Source: Microbacterium sp. H83 (GTDB taxonomy: Bacteria > Actinomycetota > Actinomycetes > Actinomycetales > Microbacteriaceae). From it: 64,000 bases of DNA. This document shows positions 17,382 through 26,611 of the stretch, one piece after another. Positions within the stretch are counted from its first letter, which is position 1, and each line of letters starts with the position of its first letter. Below the pieces are notes generated by a model. That model did not search any database, was not told the origin of the DNA, and saw only the letters and a list, made by a program, of their open reading frames with translations. The translations under genes and the position numbers were made by a program. Location of the stretch: assembly GCF_001650405.1 (NCBI RefSeq), contig NZ_LWCU01000054.1, forward strand, positions 1 through 64,000, given 5' to 3'.

Positions 17382-18395
17382 TCACTCCGACGCGGAGGTC
17401 GCCGTCGCGGGAGCGGAGGCGAAGAGGTTGAGTCCCAGAGACCGGGACAGGTGACCGATGGCGAGCTGCGAGCGCACCGAGTTCCCCGCGGAATCGAGCC
17501 TCGGCGAGAATCCGGCGACCGCGCCCTTGCCCGGGGACACCGCGACGATCCCGCCGGTGACGCCGGACTTCGCGGGGAGGCCGATCTCGAAGAGCCACTC
17601 CCCCGAGCGCTCGTACAGGCCGGTCGCCGCCACCACTGCCAGGGTGTCGCGGCAGACGTCGGCCGAGACCACGCGCTCCCCCGTCACCGGGTTGACGCCG
17701 CCGTCTGCGAGCGTCGCCCCCATCACGGCGAGGTCGTGCGCGGTCACGCTCAGCGCGCACTGGCGCGTGTAGACGTCGACCGCCTCCTCGGGGTCGCCCT
17801 CCAGGCGCCCGTAGCTGCGGAGCAGCCGTCCGATGGCTCGATTGCGCTCGTTCGTCTCCGCCTCCGATGCGTAGACGACCCCGTCGAGGCGCAGCGGTCG
17901 CCCGGCGAACGCCGAGAGTCCCTCCCGGACGAGCTCCCAGCGCTCGACGGACGTGGTGCCCGGCATGAGCGCCGTGGTCGCGATCGCGCCGGCGTTCACC
18001 ATGGGGTTCATCGGGTGACCGCCGTTGAGCTCGAGCGCCATGACGGAGTTGAAGGGCAGTCCGGTGTTGTTCACTCCGACGATCTCCCGGACGCGGCGGT
18101 GGCCGTGGTGCTGGATCGCGAGTGCGTAGACGAACATCTTCGAGATCGACTGGATCGAGAACGGATGCAGCGCATCCCCCGCATCGTGCAGGCCGCCGTT
18201 CGACTCGATCAGCGCGAGGCCGAACAGGTCGGGATCCACCTCGGCGAGGACGGGGATGTAGTCCGCGACCAGGCCGCGCTGCTCCGGGGCGTAGAGACGA
18301 TGGGCGTCGCGCACCAGCTCGTCCACGCGCTCCCACCCGGGAAGCGACCCGGTGGACACGCTCTGCTCGACATCGGTCAGCTCGACGGGCTCCAT
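17382..18395 (-). CDS. glsA: Glutaminase A
   Basis: The 337-residue enzyme is a serine-dependent beta-lactamase-fold glutaminase that makes glutamate and ammonia. The catalytic S-x-x-K lies in FSIQSISK (Ser83/Lys86), with ESNGG, NAGAI and the KSGVTGGI motif also present. Length is close to the usual 310-330 residues. It is the first gene of a probable two-gene unit with the MFS exporter. In enteric bacteria a glutaminase paired with an amino acid antiporter serves acid resistance; whether this pair does so is inference. Confidence 0.9.
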   Translation of the reverse strand: MEPVELTDVEQSVSTGSLPGWERVDELVRDAHRLYAPEQRGLVADYIPVLAEVDPDLFGLALIESNGGLHDAGDALHPFSIQSISKMFVYALAIQHHGHRRVREIVGVNNTGLPFNSVMALELNGGHPMNPMVNAGAIATTALMPGTTSVERWELVREGLSAFAGRPLRLDGVVYASEAETNERNRAIGRLLRSYGRLEGDPEEAVDVYTRQCALSVTAHDLAVMGATLADGGVNPVTGERVVSADVCRDTLAVVAATGLYERSGEWLFEIGLPAKSGVTGGIVAVSPGKGAVAGFSPRLDSAGNSVRSQLAIGHLSRSLGLNLFASAPATATSASE

Positions 18396-18446
18396 CCGCT
18401 CTCCTCGGAATCGACGACGCCCCAGCCGTCATCGCTCACGGTAGTG

Positions 18447-18485
18447 AAAGAACGGCCCCATGCCTAGAGGCATGGGGCCGTCTTT
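18447..18485 (-). terminator. Intrinsic terminator of the transglycosylase-like gene
   Basis: A perfect 14-bp stem (18452-18465 with 18468-18481) with a two-base loop is flanked by AAAGA/TCTTT arms. It follows the stop of the gene at 18526. Confidence 0.75.
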
Positions 18486-18487
18486 CC

Positions 18488-18522
18488 GGAATGCGGAATG
18501 CGGGATGCGGGATGCGGGATGC
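18488..18522. repeat. Five tandem heptamers next to a stop codon
   Basis: Two copies of GGAATGC (18488-18501) are followed by three of GGGATGC (18502-18522). The array fills the gap between the terminator stem and the stop codon at 18526-18528. Confidence 0.85.
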
Positions 18523-18525
18523 GCG

Positions 18526-19452
18526 TCAGTACCAGTTGGAGGCCTGCGAGTGGCCCCAGGCGCTGCACGGCGTCCCGTAGACGGAGGAGATGTATCCGAG
18601 ACCCCACGCGATCTGCGTCGCGGCGTTGGTCTGCCAGTCGCTGCCGGCGGATGCCATCTTGCTGCCGGGCAGCGCCTGCGGGATGCCGGTGGCTCCGCCC
18701 GAGGCGTTGTACGCCTTGTAGTTCCAGCCGGACTCCTTGGTCCACAGGGAGTTCAGGCACGAGAACTGGTCGTCGCCCCAGCCGTACTGTCCGGCGGCCA
18801 TCTCGCGGGCGGTGGCCTTCGCACCGTCGACGGTGTTCGCGGCGGCGAGAGCGGCGGCGGCGGCCGCGGCCTCCTCGGCGGCCCGCTGTGCAGCGGCCTT
18901 CGCCTCCTGAGCGGCGGCGTACGCGCTCTGGAGAGCTGCGGTGTCCGCCGCGACGCCCTCGGTCTCGGTGACGGCGTACGCCTCGAGGCTCGTGAGCTCG
19001 CGCTGCGAGAGGGACGCCCGGTCGCCGAGCTGACCGATCCAGGTCGTGAGGTCGGCCGTGTCGACCGCGGTCGGAGCGCCGCCGAGGTCGAGCCCCGAGG
19101 CCGCGACCTCCGTGTTGACGGCCTCCGCCGTCGTGATCGCGTCCTCGGCGAGGGCGATGGTGATGGCCGAGTCGTCGGTCGTCTTCTCGAGCGGGTCCGC
19201 CCCGGTGACGAGCGTGGCCACGTCGGCGACGGCGTCGGGCAGCTCGGCGCCCGCGGCGGGTGCGGCGACGAGACCCGCGGTGATCGCGAGTCCGACCACG
19301 CCGGCGGCGACGGATCCGAAGATCCAGCGAGGACGGCGGCCACGGACGGTCTCGCGTGCGGATGCCGCCGCGGAGGCGCGCCGAAGCGCGCGGGAATCAT
19401 GAAGCATGGGTTCGACTTTCGGGTCGTCGTACGCCCGTATCGGGACACTCAT
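18526..19452 (-). CDS. Secreted transglycosylase (SLT-like) domain protein
   Basis: The 308-residue protein has a basic N-terminus, one transmembrane/signal segment (about 46-66 ending APAAGAE), an Ala/Glu-rich coiled-coil region (about 150-205) and a C-terminal lysozyme-like domain (about 215-308). In that domain WTKESGWNYKAYN carries the likely catalytic Glu, and GIPQALPGSKM and WGLGYI match the actinobacterial family that cleaves peptidoglycan. The start is uncertain: ATG 19452 lacks a strong ribosome-binding site and ATG 19404 (MLHDSRALRR) is possible. It is exported or anchored at the cell surface. Confidence 0.8.
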   Translation of the reverse strand: MSVPIRAYDDPKVEPMLHDSRALRRASAAASARETVRGRRPRWIFGSVAAGVVGLAITAGLVAAPAAGAELPDAVADVATLVTGADPLEKTTDDSAITIALAEDAITTAEAVNTEVAASGLDLGGAPTAVDTADLTTWIGQLGDRASLSQRELTSLEAYAVTETEGVAADTAALQSAYAAAQEAKAAAQRAAEEAAAAAAALAAANTVDGAKATAREMAAGQYGWGDDQFSCLNSLWTKESGWNYKAYNASGGATGIPQALPGSKMASAGSDWQTNAATQIAWGLGYISSVYGTPCSAWGHSQASNWY

Positions 19453-19514
19453 CGGGAGATCGCCCCAGGCGCAAGGTAACGATTCTGCAACGGGCCACCT
19501 GTGCGCTTCATGAG

Positions 19515-19558
19515 AAAAGGGCTCTGCACCAGCCTTTTCGGCGGTGCAGAGCCCCTTT
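19515..19558 (-). terminator. Intrinsic terminator of typA
   Basis: GGGCTCTGCACC (19519-19530) pairs with GGTGCAGAGCCC (19543-19554); AAAA lies at the left foot and CTTT at the right. It sits 12 bases past the typA stop. Confidence 0.8.
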
Positions 19559-19570
19559 CGGAGAGGATTC

Positions 19571-21484
19571 TCAGGCGTTCGCGTCCTGACGCTTCAGTCG
19601 TGCGGTCTCGCGCGCACGCGTGTTGGCGTCGAGGTTGACCTTGCGGATGCGGACGGCCTCAGGGGTGACCTCGACGCATTCGTCGTCGCGGGCGAACTCG
19701 AGGCTCTCCTCGAGGGTCAGCACGCGCGGCGGCGTCATCGACTCGAAGCTGTCGGAGCTCGCCGCACGCATGTTGGTGAGCTTCTTCTCCTTGGTGATGT
19801 TCACGTCCATGTCGTCGGCGCGCGAGTTCTCGCCGATGACCATGCCCTCATAGACCTCGGCGGTCGGCTGCACGAAGAACGACATGCGCTCCTGCAGGGC
19901 GATCATGGCGAACGGGGTGACGACGCCCTGGCGGTCGGCCACGATCGAGCCGTTCTGACGGGTCGTGATCGAGCCCGCCCACGGCTCGTAGCCGTGCGAG
20001 ATGGCGTTCGCGATGCCGGTTCCTCGCGTGGTCGTGAGGAACTCGCTGCGGAAGCCGATGAGACCGCGCGAGGGGACGATGAACTCCATGCGCACCCAGC
20101 CGGTGCCGTGGTTGGTCATGTTCTCCATGCGGCCCTTGCGGTTCGCCAGCAGCTGCGTGATCGCGCCGAGGTGCTCCTCCGGCGTGTCGATCGTGAGGTG
20201 CTCGAACGGCTCGTAGGTCTTGCCGTCGATCTTCTTCGTGACGACCTGCGGCTTGCCGACCGTGAGCTCGAAGCCCTCGCGGCGCATGTTCTCGACGAGG
20301 ATGGCGAGGGCGAGCTCTCCGCGACCCTGCACCTCCCACGCGTCGGGGCGTCCGATGTCGACGACCTTCAGCGAGACGTTGCCGATGAGCTCCTTGTCGA
20401 GACGGTCCTTGACCATGCGAGCGGTGAGCTTGTGGCCCTTGACCTTGCCCATGAGCGGCGAGGTGTTGGTGCCGATCGTCATCGAGATGGCGGGGTCGTC
20501 GACCGTGATCGCGGGCAGCGGACGCACGTCCTCCGGGTCCGCGATCGTCTCGCCGATCGTGATGTTCTCGAAGCCCGCGATCGCGACGATGTCACCGGGG
20601 CCCGCCGACTCCGCGGGGTAGCGCTCGAGGGCGCGGGTCTTGAGGAGCTCCGTGATGCGGGCGTTGCTGGTGGTGCCGTCCGAGCGGACCCAGGCGACCG
20701 TCTGGCCCTTCTTGAGCGTGCCGTTGAAGACGCGCAGCAGCGCGAGGCGACCCAGGAACGGGCTGGAGTCGAGGTTCGTGACCCACGCCTGCAGCGGCGC
20801 CTCGTCGTCGTAGGACGGGGCAGGGACGTGCTCGAGGATCGCGCCGAACAGCGGCTCGAGGTCGTCGTTGTCGGGCAGCGAGCCGTCGGCGGGCCGCGTC
20901 AGCGACGCGGCACCGGCGCGGCCGGAGGCGTAGACGACGGGCACGTCGAGGAGCGCGTCGACGTCGAGGTCCGGCACGTCGTCGACGAGGTCCGAGGCGA
21001 GACCCAGCAGGAGGTCGTGCGCCTCCTCCTCGACCTCGGCGATGCGGGCGTCGGGCCGGTCGGTCTTGTTGACCAGGAGGATGACCGGCAGTTTGGCCTC
21101 GAGCGCCTTGCGCAGCACGAAGCGGGTCTGCGGGAGCGGCCCCTCGCTCGCGTCGACGAGCAGCACGACGCCGTCGACCATCGACAGGCCGCGCTCGACC
21201 TCACCGCCGAAGTCGGCGTGGCCGGGGGTGTCGATCACGTTGATCGTGATCTCCTCGCCGTTCGCGTGCGCACCCTTGTAGGTGATCGCCGTGTTCTTGG
21301 CGAGGATCGTGATGCCCTTCTCACGCTCCAGGTCGTTGGAGTCCATGGCGCGCTCGTCGACGTGGGCGTGCTCGCCGAACGAGCCCGTCTGCCGGAGCAT
21401 CGCGTCGACGAGAGTGGTCTTACCGTGGTCGACGTGCGCGACGATTGCGACGTTGCGGAGGTCAGAGCGAAGGGCGTGCGCCAT
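19571..21484 (-). CDS. typA: Translational GTPase TypA/BipA
   Basis: The 637-residue ribosome-associated GTPase has G1 AHVDHGKTT (16-24), the switch I region [10 protein letters not shown]3 DTPGHADF, and G4 [11 protein letters not shown]-like domains III and V ([18 protein letters not shown]) and the BipA-specific C-terminal domain follow. Length matches the family. It acts in ribosome assembly and stress adaptation. It is divergent from the CPBP gene. Confidence 0.95.
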   Translation of the reverse strand: MAHALRSDLRNVAIVAHVDHGKTTLVDAMLRQTGSFGEHAHVDERAMDSNDLEREKGITILAKNTAITYKGAHANGEEITINVIDTPGHADFGGEVERGLSMVDGVVLLVDASEGPLPQTRFVLRKALEAKLPVILLVNKTDRPDARIAEVEEEAHDLLLGLASDLVDDVPDLDVDALLDVPVVYASGRAGAASLTRPADGSLPDNDDLEPLFGAILEHVPAPSYDDEAPLQAWVTNLDSSPFLGRLALLRVFNGTLKKGQTVAWVRSDGTTSNARITELLKTRALERYPAESAGPGDIVAIAGFENITIGETIADPEDVRPLPAITVDDPAISMTIGTNTSPLMGKVKGHKLTARMVKDRLDKELIGNVSLKVVDIGRPDAWEVQGRGELALAILVENMRREGFELTVGKPQVVTKKIDGKTYEPFEHLTIDTPEEHLGAITQLLANRKGRMENMTNHGTGWVRMEFIVPSRGLIGFRSEFLTTTRGTGIANAISHGYEPWAGSITTRQNGSIVADRQGVVTPFAMIALQERMSFFVQPTAEVYEGMVIGENSRADDMDVNITKEKKLTNMRAASSDSFESMTPPRVLTLEESLEFARDDECVEVTPEAVRIRKVNLDANTRARETARLKRQDANA

Positions 21485-21571
21485 GCAAGTGTCCTAAGAG
21501 TGTGGGTTTTCGCCGGGAAGCCGACGTTCCAGGATAACGTACCCGCGCATCGTGTTCCTGAGCAGGCGAAG

Positions 21572-21577
21572 TACGAT
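21572..21577 (+). promoter_or_regulatory. -10 hexamer of a leaderless transcript (CPBP gene)
   Basis: TACGAT, six-base spacer CGGGGC, then GTG 21584. Confidence 0.6.
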
Positions 21578-21583
21578 CGGGGC

Positions 21584-22369
21584 GTGACCGTCGCAGCCCC
21601 CTCCTCCGCTCCCTCGCGTCACCGCCTGTGGTGGGAGATCGCGATCGTGCTGGCCCTGGGGCTCGGGCAGTCCGCGGTGTACGCGATCGTGCAGCTCGCC
21701 TACCGCCTGACCGACGAGACGCCGCTCGCCGACCAGACGGCGACGCTCAATCCCTCGCGCAGCGACCGCGAGGTCTTCGACCTCGTCTATCAGGTGCTGT
21801 CGATCGGCTTCTCGCTCGTGCCGGTGCTGCTCGTGTGCTTCCTCCTGTGGCAGAGATCGCGGCCGCATCTCGGACGTCTGGGCCTCGACGGCGAACGCGC
21901 CTGGGCGGATGCGGGTCGCGGAGCGCTCCTCGTGATCGCGATCGGCGTCCCCGGTCTCGGCCTCTATCTCGCGGGTCGCGCCCTGGGGTGGTTCGTCGCG
22001 GTGAACCCCGCCGGCATCGATGCCCACTGGTGGACGGTGCCGGTGCTGCTGCTCGCCGCCGCTCGCGCGTCGCTGCAGGAGGAGTTCGTCGTGCTCGGAT
22101 ACCTCTTCGCGCGACTGCGGGACCTCGGGTGGCGGCCGTGGGCCATCATCCTCGCCACCTCGGTCCTCCGTGCGAGCTACCACCTGTATCAGGGACCGGG
22201 CGCGTTCGTGGGCAACCTCGCGATGGGGCTGCTGTTCGGGTGGCTGTTCCACCGCAGCGGACGCCTGCTGCCGTTCCTGGTGGCGCACTTCCTCATCGAC
22301 GCGACGGTGTTCGTCGGATACCCCTGGGCCGCTGCGACCTGGCCGGATCTGTTCGGCCTGCCGGGCTGA
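21584..22369 (+). CDS. CPBP-family intramembrane protease homologue
   Basis: The 261-residue protein has about seven transmembrane segments. The CPBP/Abi motifs are recognisable: a double-Glu motif in LQEEFVVLGYLFARL, a second motif ending in His (RASYHLYQG), and the third motif VAHFLIDA. The Arg of the classical EExxxR motif is not at its usual place. Relatives are CAAX-type prenyl proteases or phage/bacteriocin immunity proteins; the role here is unknown. GTG 21584 is fixed by the TACGAT box six bases upstream. Confidence 0.8.
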   Translation: MTVAAPSSAPSRHRLWWEIAIVLALGLGQSAVYAIVQLAYRLTDETPLADQTATLNPSRSDREVFDLVYQVLSIGFSLVPVLLVCFLLWQRSRPHLGRLGLDGERAWADAGRGALLVIAIGVPGLGLYLAGRALGWFVAVNPAGIDAHWWTVPVLLLAAARASLQEEFVVLGYLFARLRDLGWRPWAIILATSVLRASYHLYQGPGAFVGNLAMGLLFGWLFHRSGRLLPFLVAHFLIDATVFVGYPWAAATWPDLFGLPG

Positions 22370-22410
22370 CAGCACGCCGCACGGCGACGGCGGCGGGACC
22401 TCGAGTCGGG

Positions 22411-22974
22411 TCAGGCGCCGGCGATCAGCACCGATGCGACCGCCCACGCGAGGAGCCCCGCGAGGACGATCAGTGCCGGCGCATCCCAGGTCCGCCGGAC
22501 CGGAGCGCCCTCTCCGTCACGGCCGGACTCCCAGCGGTCGCGGATCTCGGTCAGATCCCGGAGACCGGCGGGAGCCTTGGCCTCCTCGTCCTCGCGCACC
22601 GGCCGACGCACCGGCCTCGCCCTCGCGGGCCCGCCGAAGCACGTCACATCCGCGCCGTCGTCGAGCGTGAACACGAGCTGCCAGCGCAGGTCGACGTCGC
22701 GCACTCGACTCCAGCCGAACGTCGTTCTCCGCAGGAGGTTCTGCACCGTCGCCCCGCGGTCGTCGATGGTCACCTTCGAGACGAAGGCGATCTCGTAGAC
22801 GACCCAGAGCCCGAGCAGCACCCACGGCGCGAGCAGCAGCGTCTGGGCCCATCCGCCGCGCACGACGGCGTCGCCGAGCAGGAAGAGAGCGAGGAGCGTG
22901 CACAGCACGAACGAGACGGGACCGGAGGCCGCGCGGAATGTCCGCACGGCCTCCGGTCGCGGATCCGTGGTCAC
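22411..22974 (-). CDS. Membrane protein with bacterial PH-like domain
   Basis: The 187-residue protein has two N-terminal transmembrane helices (about 18-36 and 44-62), a short beta-rich PH-like segment (about 66-112; VSKVTIDDRGATVQNLLRRTTFGWSRV split over two strands), a charged linker and a C-terminal helix (about 166-185). GTG 22974 overlaps the stop of the upstream ABC ATPase gene by four bases, so it is translationally coupled to the importer operon. Such PH-domain proteins are widespread in actinobacteria; function is unknown. Confidence 0.7.
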   Translation of the reverse strand: MTTDPRPEAVRTFRAASGPVSFVLCTLLALFLLGDAVVRGGWAQTLLLAPWVLLGLWVVYEIAFVSKVTIDDRGATVQNLLRRTTFGWSRVRDVDLRWQLVFTLDDGADVTCFGGPARARPVRRPVREDEEAKAPAGLRDLTEIRDRWESGRDGEGAPVRRTWDAPALIVLAGLLAWAVASVLIAGA

Positions 22975-24650
22975 GCTCCGTGGCCGCCGAGGGTGATCGC
23001 CGCTCCGGGGATCGCCTTGAGCAGCCGATCGGTGTACTCCTGCTGCGGGTTCGCGAAGATCTCATCGACCGTGCCCTGCTCGACGACCTTGCCGCGCTCC
23101 ATGACGGCGACGAGGTCGCTGGACACCCGCACGACCGCGAGGTCGTGCGTGATGAACAGGTACGTCAGGTCGAGCTCCGACTGCAAGTCCGCGAGCAGCT
23201 TGAGGATCTGATCCTGCACGAGCACGTCGAGCGCCGAGACCGCCTCGTCGAGCACGACGATGTCGGGCTTGAGAGCGAGCGCACGCGCGATGGCGACGCG
23301 CTGGCGCTGACCGCCGGAGAGCTCGTTCGGGTACCTCGTGGCGAGCACGCGCGGCAGCGACACCTGGTCGAGGAGCTCCTCGACCCGCTCGCGGTGCGAC
23401 TCGCGGTCGCCGACGCCGTGGATCTGCAGCGGTTCGGCGATCGTGTTCCCGATGTTGCGCAGCGGGTCGAGCGAACCGTACGGATCCTGGAACACCGGCT
23501 GCATGCGACGGCGCAGACCGAACGCCTGCGCGTTCGAGAGCCTCGACACGTCCTGGCCGTCGATCTCGATCGTGCCGCTGGTGGGCTCCTCGAGCTTGAG
23601 GACCATCTTCGCCACCGTGGACTTGCCGGATCCCGACTCGCCGACGAGAGCCAGCGTCTTGCCGCGCGGGATCTCGAAGGTGACGTCGTCGACGGCACGG
23701 AAGGCCTCGCTGCGGAAGTTCCCCTGCCGGATCTTGTAGTCCTTTGTGAGACCTGCCACGCGCACCGTCGGCGGGATGGCGGCCAGGTCGTCGAGCGTCT
23801 CGATCCCCCGGTCCTCCACGACCGCCTGGATCCGCTGCGACGCGACGCTCGGCGCCGCGGCGACGAGGCGCTTCGTGTACGGGTGCTGCGGGTCCTCGAG
23901 GATCTGCCGACTGGGGCCCGCCTCGACGATGTTGCCGCCGTTCATCACGATGATCTTCTCGGCGCGCTCGGCCGCCAGGCCGAGGTCGTGCGTGATGAGG
24001 AGCACCGAGGTGCCCTTGTCACGCGTGAGCGAGGCCATGTGGTCGAGGATGACGCGCTGCACCGTGACGTCGAGCGCGGAGGTCGGCTCGTCGGCGATGA
24101 GCAGCTTCGGGTCGGCCGCGAGGCCCATGCCGATCAGCGCGCGCTGACGCATGCCGCCCGAGAACTGATGCGGGAACTGGTGCAGGCGCTTCTCGGCGTC
24201 GGACAGCCCGGCCTGCTGCAGCACCTCGACGGTGCGGGCCTTCGCCGCGTCCCGGCCCTGGGCGATGCCGTTCGCACGGATCGCCTCCTTGACCTGGAAG
24301 CCGATGCTCCACACCGGGTTGAGGTTCGACATCGGGTCCTGCGGCACGAAGCCGATGTCCCGGCCTCGGACGCTCTCGATCTCGCGGCGACTGAGCGTGG
24401 TGAGCTCGCGCCCCTCGAGCGTGATGGATCCTCCGGTGACGACACCCGTGCCGGGGAGCAGGTTCACGATCGCGGTCGCTGTCGTGGACTTGCCCGAGCC
24501 GGACTCCCCCACGATCGCCACGGTCTCGCCGGGGAAGATGTCGAAGGTCGCTCCGTGGAGCACCTCCCGGAGGCCGTCCTGCGTGCGGAACGCGACCGTG
24601 AGGTCGCGCACGCTCAACAGCGGCACCTGTGCGGCAGTGCGATCGCTCAT
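22971..24650 (-). CDS. Fused double ATPase of a peptide-type ABC importer (OppD-OppF fusion)
   Basis: The 559-residue protein contains two complete ABC modules. Each has a Walker [10 protein letters not shown] (about 45-53 and 355-363) and a signature (FSGGMRQR and LSGGQRQR), plus the C-terminal oligopeptide-transporter motif (PQHPYTKRL and PQQEYTDRL). The OppD-like and OppF-like halves, usually separate, are one chain here. It energises uptake by the two permeases encoded upstream. ATG 24650 overlaps the permease stop by four bases. Confidence 0.92.
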   Translation of the reverse strand: MSDRTAAQVPLLSVRDLTVAFRTQDGLREVLHGATFDIFPGETVAIVGESGSGKSTTATAIVNLLPGTGVVTGGSITLEGRELTTLSRREIESVRGRDIGFVPQDPMSNLNPVWSIGFQVKEAIRANGIAQGRDAAKARTVEVLQQAGLSDAEKRLHQFPHQFSGGMRQRALIGMGLAADPKLLIADEPTSALDVTVQRVILDHMASLTRDKGTSVLLITHDLGLAAERAEKIIVMNGGNIVEAGPSRQILEDPQHPYTKRLVAAAPSVASQRIQAVVEDRGIETLDDLAAIPPTVRVAGLTKDYKIRQGNFRSEAFRAVDDVTFEIPRGKTLALVGESGSGKSTVAKMVLKLEEPTSGTIEIDGQDVSRLSNAQAFGLRRRMQPVFQDPYGSLDPLRNIGNTIAEPLQIHGVGDRESHRERVEELLDQVSLPRVLATRYPNELSGGQRQRVAIARALALKPDIVVLDEAVSALDVLVQDQILKLLADLQSELDLTYLFITHDLAVVRVSSDLVAVMERGKVVEQGTVDEIFANPQQEYTDRLLKAIPGAAITLGGHGA

Positions 24651-25591
24651 CGGCGTGCCCTCGCCTTCGGGTCGAGGGCGTCTCGGATGAGCTCGCCCAG
24701 GGTCACGAACGACAGGACCGCGAGGGTCAGGGCGATCGACGGATAGATGAGCGCCATCGGAGCGACGCGCAGCGAGGCCTGAGCCTTGCTGATGTCGTTG
24801 CCCCACGACATGACGTCGCCACCGAGACCCACACCGAGGAAGGTCAGCGTCGCCTCCGCGACGATGGCGGCGGCCAGGCCGAGGGTCGACACCACCAGGA
24901 GCGGTGCGATCGCGTTCGGGATGACGTGGCTCAGCAGCGTGCGGAACTTCGACTGCCCGAGCGAACGGGAGGCCATGATGAAGTCCGCCTGTCGGACGCG
25001 CAGGACCTCGGCACGCACGACACGAGCGGTCGAGGCCCAGGAGAAGCCTCCGATCGCGAGAGCCAGCGTCCACACCGAGCGGTAGTCGTGGAGGACGGTC
25101 ATGACGACCACGGCGGCCAGGATGTACGGGATGGCGAAGAAGATGTCGCCGACGCGCGAGAGCACCGCGTCGAGCCATCCGCCGTAGAAGCCGGCCAGCG
25201 CACCCATGATGAGTCCGAGGATCGCGGAGAGCCCCGTGGCGATCAGTCCGACCGCCAGGGACGTCTGCGCGCCCCAGATCACGCGGGCGTAGATGTCGCA
25301 GCCCTGGAAGGTGAATCCGAACGGGTGTCCCTCTGTCGGACCCTCATTGCTGAACATCAGATCGCAGCCCCTGCTGGGCGACGTCTGCGTGAACAGCGTC
25401 GGGAAGAGCGCCATCACGATGAAGAGCGTGGCGAGCACGACCGAGAACCAGAACAGCGGACGTCGGCGGAGGTCCGCCCACGCGTCGCGCCACAGGTTGC
25501 TGGGCTTGTCGGAGATGCGCACGGCGTCGACGGCGATGGATTCCGTCTCCACCGGCGCGACGAAGTGCGTGGGGGTCCTGGGGTCAGACAT
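24647..25591 (-). CDS. ABC importer permease, DppC/OppC type
   Basis: The 314-residue protein has an N-terminal soluble stretch, one early transmembrane helix (about 47-67) and a five-helix BPD_transp_1 domain with the EAA-type loop VRAEVLRVRQADFIMASRSLG. The EATLTFLGVGL segment near the C-terminus is typical of the C subunit. It is translationally coupled on both sides (8-base overlap upstream, 4-base overlap downstream). Confidence 0.9.
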   Translation of the reverse strand: MSDPRTPTHFVAPVETESIAVDAVRISDKPSNLWRDAWADLRRRPLFWFSVVLATLFIVMALFPTLFTQTSPSRGCDLMFSNEGPTEGHPFGFTFQGCDIYARVIWGAQTSLAVGLIATGLSAILGLIMGALAGFYGGWLDAVLSRVGDIFFAIPYILAAVVVMTVLHDYRSVWTLALAIGGFSWASTARVVRAEVLRVRQADFIMASRSLGQSKFRTLLSHVIPNAIAPLLVVSTLGLAAAIVAEATLTFLGVGLGGDVMSWGNDISKAQASLRVAPMALIYPSIALTLAVLSFVTLGELIRDALDPKARARR

Positions 25592-26510
25592 AGCGGATCC
25601 TCGGGTCGAGCAGACCGTAGAGCAGGTCGATGAGCAGGTTCACCAGCACGTACAGGATGACGAACACCGTGACGAAGGAGACCACTGTGGGCCCCTCGCC
25701 GCGGATCGCGGCCTGGTACAGCGTGTTGCCGACGCCGGGAACGTTGAAGATCCCCTCGGTCACGGTCGCACCGACGAGCAGGACACCGAAGTTGGTGGCC
25801 GAGTTCGTGATGACCGGGATGAGGGAGTTGCGCAGGACGTGCACCGGGATCACGCGACCCCGCGAGAGCCCCTTGCTGTACGCGGTGCGGACCCAGTCCT
25901 GGTTGAGCGTGTCGATCACCGAGCTGCGCATCAGACGCATGCTCACCGCGAACAGGCTGAAGCCGAGCACGAGCGCGGGCAGCCACAGACCGCCCCAGTC
26001 GTTGTCGGATCCGACCGTCGGCGAGAACCAGCCCCACTGGATCGCGAGGAAGTACTGCGCGAGGAAGCAGAGCACGAAGATCGGGATCGCGATCGCGACG
26101 AGCGCGACGAGCAGGGCGACGTTGTCGAAGATCTTGCCCTTGCGGAGGGCGGAGATCGTCCCGATGATGATCGCCAGCGTGAACTCGATCGCGATGGCCA
26201 TGATGGCGAGTCGACCGGTCACGGGAAGAGTCTCGCCGAGCACGACCGACACGGGGCGTCCGGAGAACGTGGTGCCGAGGTCGCCCTGGAAGACGCCGGT
26301 GATGTAGTACCAGTACTGCACGATGAACGGATCGTTCAGGTGGTACTGCTCTCGGAGCGCGGTGACGACCGCGGGGCTGGGGGTCCGGTCTCCGAACAGT
26401 GCCAGGATCGGGTCGCCCGGCATGGCGAAGACGAGGAAGTAGATGAGCAGGGTGGCCCCGAAGAAGACCGGGATCACCTGCAGGAGACGTCTGAGGATGT
26501 AGCTGAGCAT
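25584..26510 (-). CDS. ABC importer permease, DppB/OppB type
   Basis: The 308-residue protein begins MLSYILRRLLQVIPVFFGAT, the usual OppB/DppB N-terminus, followed by MPGDPILALFGD and six transmembrane helices with the EAA loop DWVRTAYSKGLSRGRVI. It pairs with the C-type permease. A hairpin (26560-26591) separates it from the binding-protein gene upstream. Confidence 0.92.
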   Translation of the reverse strand: MLSYILRRLLQVIPVFFGATLLIYFLVFAMPGDPILALFGDRTPSPAVVTALREQYHLNDPFIVQYWYYITGVFQGDLGTTFSGRPVSVVLGETLPVTGRLAIMAIAIEFTLAIIIGTISALRKGKIFDNVALLVALVAIAIPIFVLCFLAQYFLAIQWGWFSPTVGSDNDWGGLWLPALVLGFSLFAVSMRLMRSSVIDTLNQDWVRTAYSKGLSRGRVIPVHVLRNSLIPVITNSATNFGVLLVGATVTEGIFNVPGVGNTLYQAAIRGEGPTVVSFVTVFVILYVLVNLLIDLLYGLLDPRIRYV

Positions 26511-26559
26511 CCGCTGTCCCTTCTGGGGAGCGCGAGCAGGGTATGGACGAGAACAGCCT

Positions 26560-26591
26560 GCGAGGCGGTGACGTTTCCGTCACCGCCTCGC
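26560..26591 (-). terminator. Hairpin between binding-protein and permease genes
   Basis: A perfect 14-bp stem (26560-26573 with 26578-26591) with a TTTC loop lies 20 bases after the binding-protein stop. It probably ends part of the transcripts or shields their 3' ends, so that more binding protein than permease is made. Confidence 0.6.
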
Positions 26592-26611
26592 GGGTGCGAT
26601 CTTCGTCGAGC

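Noticed and set aside
15727..18432. MFS gene extended upstream to 901 codons
   Set aside because: The extension lies within glsA in another frame. The ATG at 17346 has a ribosome-binding site and the MFS N-terminus.
18488..18522. Heptamer repeats as a CRISPR array
   Set aside because: The units are seven bases with no spacers and no cas genes are present.
19544..22369. Plus-strand open frame of 941 codons across typA and the CPBP gene
   Set aside because: The first ~680 codons are antisense to typA and give Arg/Asp/Glu-rich low-complexity protein. Only the part from GTG 21584 is a real gene.
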